Positions 48,815 through 64,000 of a stretch of 64,000 bases of DNA are shown in pieces. Location: the NCBI GenBank assembly GCA_002914805.1, contig JXTB01000192.1, positions 141,186 through 205,185 on the forward strand, in the 5' to 3' direction. Position 1 is the first letter of the stretch; the number at the start of each line of letters is the position of its first letter. The DNA is from Parasponia andersonii. Its lineage: Eukaryota; Streptophyta; Magnoliopsida; Rosales; Cannabaceae. Below the pieces are notes generated by a model that worked only from the letters and a program-made list of their open reading frames with translations, had not been told where the DNA came from and did no database searches. Both the position numbers and the translations under genes were made by a program.

Positions 48815-49790
48815 AAAACTAATTTCAATAACTAATAAGTTTGTGTATATTTGTCTACTTTCTCTTTCTCTCTCTTCCAAGTTAGAAGTTGGCTGCCTAA
48901 AACAGCTACTTTTCTTATGGCTCACGGCTTTTTTACTTTATTTTCCTTTAAGTTTTTTTTCCCCTTCTTCTTCTGTTAGCTAAATGCATTGACTTCGTCT
49001 GGATTGGGAGCTGACGAGCTTTAACTGATCCCGAGCTTTGTTTTGCTCTTTGGTTTTGTACTTTTGTTTTAGTATTTCAAATATGAATCCATTAATTAAT
49101 AGTACCCTTTTTTCAAATCCTCGGGGATTGAGTATTGGTTGGTCATTCGTGAATTTTAGGCATTAATGGAAACATAGAAAACATGTTTTATAAGAAAATA
49201 ATGCCATTTTTCACTGTGTAATTTTAAAAACTTGAGATTTAGCCCCAAACCTAAATATATGGAAATAGTATGTTTCATGGGTTATGTTGACAAAATGTCG
49301 TCATCTCGATTTGACTAATTAATTTCTAAGTAGTTCTATGCTACTATTGAAAAGTGTAATATGAATGTTGTCATTTTATCTAGAATTGAAGTTTTTATAT
49401 GCTTATTATGATGTTATCTTTATCTATGCATAAAAATCTTCATATGCTTTAGTCTAAGAGGCTTTTCAAGTATGCTACACAGCTAAAATGTATGTAGTAT
49501 AGAAAACAATAAGTACTAGTGCAATTAACAACCCTATATTCACAAGGTGAAAACGCGTATGTATATGTCCTCTAGAAGCCATGGAATAAATTATTGGTTT
49601 TTAATGAGAAAAACATTAGTTTTGCTTATTTTTAAACTAATAAATTGAATTGGTATATAAATGTAATTTGGTATAACAATTATTATGAAGATAAATTATG
49701 GATATTTATTTTATGCGAATGCTAATTCCACAAAATTACTCAGAGTATTACTACCCTACCCCTATTAGCCGTAAAGCGACAAAAGAAAAA
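48815..49790. other. Intergenic AT-rich DNA
   Basis: Nothing recognisable apart from simple A/T runs. Confidence 0.6.
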
Positions 49791-50269
49791 CAATGTCGTG
49801 GTGGGGTAAAACTGTACGGAGCCCATTAGATGGTCCAAGTTCATAGGCCAAGCCAAGCCGAGGAGTTGGCGAAAATGAAAACGGGGTAACAATCAGCTAT
49901 GATTGGGAAAAAAAGCGTGCGTGTCAAGCTATACATCGTCTAGCTCGGCGCATCCGACGGCTCATTGTGCGGTAGTGGATTCGCTTCCTGAGGTGTGGGG
50001 TCCACCTTATTTATCCAAAATTCAAAAAAGATTAAAAAATATAAAAAGAAAAAGAAAAAGAAAAAGAAAAAGAAAAAGAAAAATTGTGGCGCGGAGAAGA
50101 GGGGTGGAGTTACCACACGATAAGCCAGTAAGATCACGACACGTGTTTTGGTGACATCACGATCAGACAGACACACGAACGCGAGCCCCGGTGAGAATCT
50201 CAATTATTCTGCTTGACTGCCACGTTGCCGCGGTTGTTTTCGTGCAAGTCTCTTTTAACTCTTTTCCTC

Positions 50270-50302
<33 letters not shown>

Positions 50303-50445
50303 TATTTTTATTTTTATCTATATTTAATAATTTGGTGAAGCAAAAAACTAAACTAAAGCCAGGAAAGAAAGTCTTTATGAAAAGGGATAAGCCCTGAAAC
50401 GTCTCTGTTTGAGGCTTCGGAAGCAAACAAACCAAGCATTTTTTT
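49791..50445 (+). promoter_or_regulatory. Orphan promoter/5'UTR-like region running into an assembly gap
   Basis: A GC-richer block stands out from the AT-rich surroundings. It has a G-box CACGTG (50140-50145), a near-palindrome GTGACATCAC (50151-50160), an (AAAAAG)n tract (50043-50083) and a CT-rich leader-like tract (50264-50300), but no coding exon. It ends in a 36-N gap. This looks like a promoter and leader whose gene is missing, silenced or non-coding. Confidence 0.35.
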
Positions 50446-50481
50446 NNNNNNNNNNNNNNNNNNNNNNNNNNNNNNNNNNNN
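50446..50481. other. Assembly gap (36 N)
   Basis: Unresolved bases at the 3' edge of the promoter-like region. Confidence 0.99.
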
Positions 50482-53243
50482 AAAGTGGACAAATATGAAA
50501 TTTGAGAAATTTGCATTTCAAGACAAATTTTATTTAATAAATGGCATGGACCGCATGCGGGTTCTAGTGTAAAACTAGTCTATGGTAAAAATGATAAAAT
50601 AATGCTTGATGATAGTATTTCTCTTTGTAGTATATAATCAATAATCAATAGTTGATCAACACGTTCCATGTATTAATAGCGGTTCGATCCAATTAAACTC
50701 TTCAAATGTGTACTTTTGTGATGTGTTATCTTAAAGGGTTGGACTTGAGAGAAGGGATACGGAAAAAGAAGAACAATTTAGGGGAAGCAAACAAAAACAA
50801 TCAAATCAACAGAGGAAGAGAAGTTCAAGGAGGATCAATTCCAAGTTCCAACTGACGAGAACTTACAACTCCTTGAAAATCAACTACTTTGCCTTGATAT
50901 GGCTACTTGACGTACGTGTACTCTTTTTGCTGAAAATGACTCAGAATATTATTAGTATTCTACTTTTGATAACTTTCCCTTGAAATAATATTATCTAGCA
51001 TATGCTTTTTTTTCACCACTAAATATCTAAAGTCACATTTTGGTGTAGAATGATAAAGACTTCAGTCTCATCTTAACCATAGCTCTTCAAGTTCTTAGTT
51101 TATCTCCATCACAAATTCGGCAACAGTTTGTGTTGCTTTTCGTTAGGTATTGTTAATTGCTCCAGTCAAGTTTAATTAGTTAATGAAATAGGACAATTAA
51201 TAATTAATTACATTCATGTTAATATACTTACCAACTTAACCAATAAAGAATAAAGAACTATTTAATTGATAATTACTAATTCCCAGAGATACATTGAAGC
51301 AATGCATAATCTATTCTTGCTTGAAAATTCATACTCATCATTGTTTGTTCTACACTTTTCAGTATACCTATGACATAGGGGTAGGCAGTAGTTTAAGGGC
51401 TATACTTTTATGTAATAATCAAGCCCCTTAGTTTACTAATATTGTTAATCTTTTCTTGGAGTTTTAGAAATGTAGATATACAAAGATTTGGCTCCGTGTG
51501 ACACTAGTGGAGTTTAATGTTTTTTGTCAAGCCGGTATTCTAAGAAACGTATATTAAAAGTAATGCATGTGATGGAGAGTTTAAGATTTAATATAAGTAC
51601 TATTCAGGTTGTTTGTAATTGGGCAATAAATTGATATTTTCACACGGAAAAAGAAAAAGAAAAATATCGGAAAGAAGAAGATTGTAGCGGCAAATTCATA
51701 AGTCATAACTAAGGACCCAGTAAATGTTGATCAAATCTTTTAATTTGAAAAACAAGAAAAANTTCAAGAATTCCCAAAAAAGTCCAATGATTGTGTGCTC
51801 TTTTGCATCTCGAGGAAACAAAAAGGTGGTGGTAGTAACACTCCATGCTTCCAAGTTTCTGAACCAAGCTATGATCCCATAAAATAATGTAGCATACTTA
51901 GTATCATTAGTATTTTCACCTCATTTAAACACAAAAGATAAATCCCACGTGAAAAAGAAACATCAAAAGTTAGAATTCTATTTTGCCTTTTCTCCTCGAT
52001 CCCCTTAAGATATTCGAAAGTGAAGGGTAACTAATATCTTGTATTTTTAAGTAGAGTTTACTTTTTATTTTAGTTATTATTAATATTGGCATTCGTAGTT
52101 AAAATTTGTAATAAAAATTTATCCTCGAGCACTAGTTTTGACTATTAAATTTTTGAAAAACTTATTATTTTAAAGTAATTTAAATGTAAAACTAGCTAAC
52201 TTAAATAAATAAAATAATAAATATTAAAAGATTGAACTGAAAAAATTGCAAAAACCTAGAATCTTTTTAATATTTATTAAGTTAGTTAAATTTGAATTTA
52301 AATCCTGTAAAAAAATTAAATTTAAATTATTTTTTGAATATATATTTAATTTTAAAAGGGTATTTTGGTGTGTATTTGACTAATGGTATAAATTTATTAC
52401 AAATTTGAAATCTAATAAGGGGATTGCATATACACCTCATGGACTTAACATTTGATAAGTAAAATGACTAAAAGTGACAATTTAAGAAAGGAGAAAAAAG
52501 AAAGGCATCCCATCTTCACCTTCTTTACTTTTCAATTTTTCAGGGTTGTTCTCATTTTAATTTTACTTCCATCTTTTGCTTTTTTTTTTATCCTTTTCTT
52601 TTCTTTTGCATCATTTTTTTCCTTTAAATAAACAAATATTCATTTTTCATTAAAATTAAAATTTTATTTTTGAATATACTATTATGTGTATTGATACATA
52701 TATTCAATCTCATATAGTTACTTCATTTTCTGAACTTGAATTACATTTATACTTTATAACCGTACAACCTAAATTTATATTTATGGTCTTGCAAAAAATA
52801 TTTCAAGTAGTTTGGGTTTCATTTCTGGTTTTTAATTATTTGTTTTTCTCATACTTTTTTGTTTCAATGATTCAATATGTTCATCATAAGATTATAAATT
52901 ACCAATTCATTTTAGTTAATGTATTTGCAAGAAGGAATTTGATTTTAGAAAGTGTTTGGAGTACTTTAACTTGATGTTTAAAATTTTTTTCTTGATTTAT
53001 CATTTTGTTTATTACGGAGGTGCCTTAAGATTAGTATCCTAATAAAGTAACGACGCAAGTTATATACAAAGTATAAAAATGTAAAATCCCTATTTGACAT
53101 GCCAAATTAAATTTTTTTTTTTTCACTTTTTTTTCCTGTAGTCTTTTAAACCAAAGAGACTCCAATGTGCTTCCTCGAAGAAAGACTTACATAACTCATG
53201 ATTATAACGAAAACCCCTTCTAAGAAACATGTTTATTTGTTTC

Positions 53244-53278
<35 letters not shown>

Positions 53279-53570
53279 TCTTCTGTGGTTGGGGAAGCAT
53301 GTTTTAAGTTACAGATGCATTTGTCCAGATAGACATACTTTTATATTTTCTTTTACACTTTATTAAAAACTAAGTTCTAGTAGTTCCAACTGTCTCTACG
53401 TCACGCATAATGTTTACATTTACCCGATTTTCTTTGTTTATTCTTCTCCCTGCAAAAATACATATAAATATTTATACATATTACAAAATTGCAGTGTGTG
53501 CAATTGGTCTAATTGAACATTGCTCAATTAGGAAGTTACATATTAGAACAAAAAAAGAAAAAAAGAAAAA
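50482..53570. other. Intergenic AT-rich DNA
   Basis: No supported gene. Contains an (ATT)n microsatellite (53246-53278) and one unresolved base (51762). The 96-codon frame at 52684-52974 is AT-rich low-complexity sequence without family features. Confidence 0.55.
53246..53278. repeat. ATT microsatellite
   Basis: About 10 uninterrupted trinucleotide units. Confidence 0.95.
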
Positions 53571-53572
53571 AA

Positions 53573-54115
53573 AGGTTAACTATAGTAATGGTCTTTGAAA
53601 TATACTCATTATACCATTTTATTTCAAGAATTTTCAATTTACGTAATAATGACCACTAAATTATACAATTGTTACAACAATAGCTCATTTGTCACAGACT
53701 GTTAGTTTTTTTAACATATTATAGTCACGAATGCCGCATATAATTAAGCATTCTTTATTTCTATGAATCAAAATATCATTTTTAGTTATAATTATTAAAT
53801 TGAGCGCTTTGCACTAAACTCATTACTGTTAAAAATTTAGCTGTTTATGAAAAAAATATCATTGCTACAATAATTACATGAATGTTAGTAGTCTATTAAG
53901 TAAATTAAAAATTCAGAATCTCATTATTGATATCAATTACTAAATCATTTGCTATACAGTAACTTAATTCTGTTAAATATTTAACATTTTATGAAAAGAA
54001 ATCATTATTACAATAATTACATAATTTAGGGACCATTATTATTATTATGTAAGCTCAAAATTTTGAGGTAAAATATACTACGATATAATTCAAGAGCTCT
54101 TAATATCATTAATCC
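53573..54115. repeat. MITE-like inverted-repeat element
   Basis: About 100 bp at each end match imperfectly in inverted orientation: left phrase TAATGACCACTAAATTAT (near 53647) and right phrase ATAATTTAGGGACCATTATT (near 54022). AT-rich interior, no coding frame, boundaries approximate. Confidence 0.5.
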
Positions 54116-54448
54116 AAAAAAAGAATGCTAAACACACTCTTTCTCACTCTTTTGCACTCTCTAATTCATAGTTTGACACGTGAATTTTACTATTCAGTTT
54201 AATATTTTAATAATATAATAAATTATAGTAGAATCCACGCATTGAACAATGAAACTGAAAGAATGCAAAAGAAAATATAAAAACGAGTACTGCTAACATT
54301 CCTCGTAAAAAATAAAAAAAAAGATGCATATTATATGCTAATATTTCATACACACAAAAAATTTGAAATTTAAGTTTTCTTTTTTATTTAAAGGCTTAAC
54401 TAATGACTACTAATTACTACAAATTTAAAAGAAAATAACAAACTACCA

Positions 54449-54520
54449 ACACTTCAACTCTTGACTTCCTCTCCCAAAAATACACACTTCAACTCTTGAC
54501 TTCCTCTCCCAAAAATACAC
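54449..54520. repeat. 35-bp tandem duplication
   Basis: Two adjacent copies of a unit containing ACTTCAACTCTTGACTTCC. Confidence 0.9.
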
Positions 54521-54824
54521 ACACAACCCTAATATTTTAGACCAACTGATCTAGCCCGATCTAGCCCCAGTTAGCTCTTTGACTCTTACATGCATTATTA
54601 AATAAAGAAGTAAATGGATAACCTACATTTCAGTTAGACAATTAATACATAGTGGTATGATATTAGTAGATGACAATCACGACTGTAGTTCGGTGGCATA
54701 TACCATAAAAATATAACCATGAATATGTGACTGTTAATCACTGCCGCTGAACCGGGTTAAATTATGGGTCTAGCCCTAGCGGATTAGAATGAAGTCACAG
54801 TTTATCTTTTTCATAAATATAAGA

Positions 54825-60104
<5,280 letters not shown>

Positions 60105-60119
<15 letters not shown>

Positions 60120-60330
60120 GAAGGCGACTCTGTGATTGGTCCTCTGGGGTACTCTTATGGGCTTCAAAGCACCGTGATCAACCTCTCTGGCCACGAACTT
60201 CAGCTTCTACTTCTCATCCGCAGCTCCAGCTAGTGATGATGATGATGATAGTGTTGGTTGCTGAACGATGTCGTTTTGATTGGAAGAAGAAGAAGAAGAA
60301 GAAGAGGAAAAAGACTTTGAAACCAGCCAC
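60105..60330 (-). pseudogene. Relic of the Ser-rich N-terminal extension of the MAP kinase (exon 1)
   Basis: The minus-strand frame into MEPHE reads, going upstream, ALKPIRVPQRTNHRVAF, then DEK, a TAG stop (60209-60207), and a serine-rich run encoded by TCT/TCA repeats. MPK8/9-type kinases have a Ser-rich N-terminus followed by a VPKRN motif just before the kinase, so homology is clear, but no ATG opens this frame and a stop interrupts it 30 codons before the internal Met. Confidence 0.6.
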
Positions 60331-61700
60331 AAGATGGTAACCTAGGATGTGCCACACCGGATCTTTACCTATAACCCCAACATTACCGGCGCATTCTATT
60401 TCTATCTTACATATCTGACTATTATCTGTAACCCATATCCCGGCTTTGGTCTCTCCCTGCCACTCTCATATACTTTAACTTCATCTTTTTGTAGTTTGGC
60501 CCCTCATTTTCTTCAATATTTCACTTTAACCACCCTAAAGCCATGATGTTAGTATATTGTAAGAAAATTTTATTTTATGTTTTACCCTCGAATTATGCTG
60601 AACATCCCGTTGTTTGTACCCTTCAAACTATTACAAATGTTTATTACGCCCTTCCTTAAACCACTAAAATCGTCATTTTTTGTCAAACATATAATTGGAA
60701 TATGACAAAGTTTTCACAATTTTAGGTTGTTTGGACCGGAATTAGTAAAATGATATAAATCAAATATAATTATTTTGGGGGAAAAAAAAAAAAAGAAAAG
60801 ACTTTACAGATTAGATTAGTCAATGGTTTGAAGGGTCAGATTGGATCTTTCTTTAGCAGTTAATGGAAATGTTTCATAGCCTCCGGTAGTTGGTGAAAAC
60901 CACCTACCAATATTCTAGTTTTATATTTCTTGAGAAAATCAAATGTGAATAAAGGTACATCATAAAGTATATAATTCTTTTCTTGATCATATAAATTTTT
61001 TTCTTTCACTACCCTGCAGTTGTTATTTTCATTCCGTTTTTGTTTGGTTACATGTTTAGAATAAAGTTGGTCTTGTCTTTTTATATATCTATTTTTGACT
61101 AAGGTGGAATTTGTTTTGATTTATTAATTTAAGAATATATATTTTTGTTGCCTAAGACAAAATATACTTTTATTATTTCTAACACATTTTGCTAAAATTC
61201 AGAGATATTTTGTAATTTTCTTTATCTCATTGTACATGTATCATAGTGTTATTATTATTATTATTATTTGGAATCACAATTATTCTTATTGTTATTATCA
61301 TTATTATTCTTTTATTGTCCAAGTATTTCATAATATGTTTATGAGGATTAAGGGGGACCATAAAGATGCTATTCCATTAACCATTAATATGGTCATACAC
61401 ATTGGCTATCCACGTGGTTTGTTTGACCAATTGAAGTTGTATGCACCACCTTTTTTTTTTTTTTTTTTGAATTAGCATGCACCTTTCTAATAGAATCTTC
61501 CTGTGAAACTTCTATTTACTTCGGGGTTTCTATATGACCAAAAGCCTTACTGGTGTTGCAAGTTGAGGAATTATGGAGTGGTGTAATGTAGAGTCACTTC
61601 ATAGTTCAAAGAATAGAATAATGATTTAGTATAAAGATTTGTTCGAAAAAAGGAAAATTTGTCATGACGGTTTAGTCTTTAATTTGTGCTACGCTAATTT

Positions 61701-61749
<49 letters not shown>

Positions 61750-62849
61750 TATAAATTAGCTATTAGATCTACCATAATTGAAGTATCTGAGAAAAATATA
61801 TATTATTTCATTTTTATTTTTTTGCTCAATATACTACTTTAGATATTGTTTTAGGCTTCGATCTTTAGTGATTTAATATTTTTCTTTTCTTTTTTTAAAT
61901 GGGAAGCCCATGATTTGATTATCCAGCAAAAATAAAAAAAGGAAGTTGCAGTGCATGATTACAAATATATATATATATATATATATTATATATAGGGCAT
62001 CAATTTTTAGGTATTTTTTTTAATTTATGTATAAATATCATTTTGACCGATTAAAATTTATCATATATTTTTTTATAGTAAAAAATAAGAGAAAAAAATA
62101 ACATTAGTAATATATGTTTTTTCACGTACATCATTATAGTCGTTGGATTACCGTTAGACGATGATTTAACGGCGAAAACAAAACAAGAATACCTATAATG
62201 CCTGCGGGATTGGCAATCGTACAAATTTAGATCATTGTAATGAGGATGAAAATGAGAAGAAGTCTTATTCAGTTAAACAAATTCACACACTGATCAAGTT
62301 ATAGTGGAATATCAACTCTACATGATATATGGCGTCTGTGTTACATGCTAATTCATATAAGTCTAATCTAGATTTAAGGTCGGAAGCTATGATGAGAGAC
62401 TTTTAGTTTGCAGAAATAATGGAAAAGCGTCATCGTGCTTTATATTAATGCACAATTCTGAGCAAAAAAAAAAAAAAAAAGAAGCTAGATACGTAATGAG
62501 AGACTGCAATATATTCGTAACGTTTTGATTACTATGTAAGACTTTAATTGATTGATTTTGGACTCTGGACAATTTATAATATTCTGATGGAATTAATATG
62601 ACTCAAATTACAACTGATCAAAACAAGTAAATTTGACAATTAGGGAGAGTTAGTTCAGTATTACTTAAGCTACAAGTAAGCTGTCTCCTTACATATACAT
62701 TTATTTAGAGCATGTCTTATAACTCAATCCACTAGTAAAAGTATGGGTGATTGTCTTAGTAGGGGAAGCGGTAAGTCTTTGCTCCTTTACTTGTTATTCA
62801 ATATGAAATTCAGATTGCAGGCCTCAACGTTGGGTTTCATAATTTGGTA
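60331..62849. other. Intergenic DNA upstream of the MAP kinase
   Basis: No supported gene. Contains AT microsatellites (61702-61746, 61964-61987), an (ATT)n run (61248-61270) and poly-T/A runs. Confidence 0.55.
61702..61746. repeat. AT microsatellite
   Basis: Uninterrupted (AT)n of about 22 units. Confidence 0.97.
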
Positions 62850-62854
62850 GAGCA

Positions 62855-63300
62855 ACATAATGAGCGTAAGTAATATTAAGTCTGTTTTCTTGTATTGGCT
62901 ACCATATTAACTTGAAAATTCAGTCAAGCAGTCAACAGGACACTTTGAGAAACTGCTGTAGAATAGTTAAGCATATTTTAATGAAATGTTAAATCATTAA
63001 CAAAGAGTAAAACATACAAGCAAGCTCAGTAAAAGTTTAACGGTAGTCTTATAATTTAGTTAGATGATTTAATGCTCAAAACAACATGGCCTTGTAACAA
63101 GCAAATTCAACTTGAGTGCTATTAACTCGGTTTTCTGGTATTGCCTAACATATCAATTTGAAAATTCAGTGAAGTACTTGTAACAACATGACCTTTTGGA
63201 AAACATGAGTAGATTTTTTAAGAAACTTTTGCTAGAAAATAAGGGCAAATAGTAAGGAAGCGTTAAACCATTAAGCAAAAAAGTAGTAACATAAAAACTC
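62855..63300. repeat. Diverged tandem duplication, unit about 200-250 bp
   Basis: 62875-63020 and 63118-63300 share long imperfect matches: TGTTTTCTTGTATTGGCTA vs GGTTTTCTGGTATTGCCTA, AACTTGAAAATTCAGT vs AATTTGAAAATTCAGT, and GTTAAATCATTAACAAAGAG vs GTTAAACCATTAAGCAAAAA. The second copy runs into the stop codon of the small ORF at 63271. Confidence 0.6.
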
Positions 63301-63531
63301 GGTATTGGTTCTCTCTCTTGAAGGACACAGAAAAAACAACATACAAACTAAATTGCACCAAACCAGATTTGACCGTCTCATCTTCCAAAAACTACTACTC
63401 AAACAATCAAACACACTGATCCGAGTGCCAAAATTGGTCTTCAGATCTATTAAATTGTCCTCAATCATACTCTGCAATTCTCTGATGTCTCTAACATATT
63501 TGTCGATGGTGGAAACAAACTGATCCGCCAT
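63271..63531 (-). CDS. Small hypothetical protein, 86 residues
   Basis: Minus-strand frame starting MADQFVSTIDKYVRDIRELQ. The first 45 residues look like an amphipathic, charged helix. The second half is Cys-rich and hydrophobic and may be read-through of an intron (a donor may lie near 63400). An in-frame ATG 24 codons upstream (63603) is less likely. I recognise no family. It could be a first exon of a gene fragment or a chance frame. Confidence 0.3.
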   Translation of the reverse strand: MADQFVSTIDKYVRDIRELQSMIEDNLIDLKTNFGTRISVFDCLSSSFWKMRRSNLVWCNLVCMLFFLCPSRERTNTEFLCYYFFA

Positions 63532-63603
63532 AGCCAATTTCTTGGAGGATATCAAATGGGGTTTTCTTTCTCTGTTTTTGTAAAGTCTCAAAGTTTGGCT
63601 CAT

Positions 63604-64000
63604 ATGTTATGAACAAATTACTATATGAGCTTTGAATATAAAGGAAGCGAAGGTCAGGTCAGCTATTTCTTTTATGGTCGTTGCTGAGTTGTTGAAAATA
63701 CTACATATAATTCTTTTTTTTTTTTTCCTAAAAAATTTTAATGAATGATGTATTATTATATATATATATCCTATTTCGTTTGTATTAATTTCAATATATT
63801 TGCTGAGGTGTCAAACCCCTCAAAAACCCTTAACTAGGAGGAGCTTAGGGAGACATATCTCAAATCCTACCAAATATACTCTTAGCCAACAAGGAAAACT
63901 TGGCCAATCATGTATTGATACCTTGCATGTTACACACAAACTGTGGTAAAAATAATGTAATTACTTTTATTATAGGAAAAAAATAATTACACCAAAATTT
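63604..64000. other. Flank of the small ORF
   Basis: Likely upstream DNA of the small minus-strand ORF, with a TTTATATT box on the minus strand near 63635-63645. Nothing else recognised. Confidence 0.4.

Overview
The window is nuclear DNA of a eudicot plant. It is AT-rich and gene-sparse, with U2-type GT-AG introns (plus two U12-type introns), long microsatellites and degraded plant retrotransposons. The gene families present (cap-binding eIF4E, plant BET-family GTE bromodomain protein, SWEET2 sugar carrier, plant EXO1, S40/DUF584 senescence regulator, group D TDY MAP kinase) are typical of dicots. I cannot name the species. Two assembly gaps (297-844 and 50446-50481) and two single Ns (46865, 51762) are present.

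Layout. 1-8130: repeat-rich. A Ty3/gypsy-type solo LTR is bounded by GAATA target duplications, a second probable solo LTR by CTTTC, then comes a palindromic repeat array and a 927-bp hAT-like non-autonomous element with a perfect 8-bp duplication. 8136-10407 (+): eIF4E in 5 exons behind a site II (GGGCCCA) promoter cluster. 10925-12065: an inverted-repeat element. 16444-13018 (-): a 542-residue GTE bromodomain protein, convergent with eIF4E. 16700-27423: intergenic AT-rich DNA with a decayed RNase H-like fragment and a 5.47-kb Ty1/copia element broken by stop codons. 30298-28727 (-): SWEET2, 6 exons, 234 residues. 36541-41890 (+): EXO1, 13 exons, 660 residues, with an E2F-like promoter site and two U12-type introns of different classes (AT-AC and GT-AG). 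41891-47523: non-coding, with a cluster of ACGT-core (ABRE/G-box) motifs and no gene attached. 47949-47524 (-): single-exon S40 gene. 48104-54824: MITE-like repeats and an orphan promoter-like region that runs into the second gap. 60119-54825 (-): an MPK8/MPK9-type MAP kinase whose kinase core is intact but which carries lesions at both ends and at one splice donor. 62850-63531: a diverged tandem duplication next to a small unrecognised ORF.

These are independent single-copy housekeeping, transport and signalling genes rather than a pathway cluster; the shared theme is insertion and decay of transposable elements between them. The points most worth a second look are the paired U12 introns in EXO1 and the combination of an intact kinase core with damaged ends in the MAP kinase. 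I found no sign of a novel multi-gene system. Exon borders were set by hand from splice consensus, reading-frame continuity and remembered family motifs; no alignment or transcript data were available.
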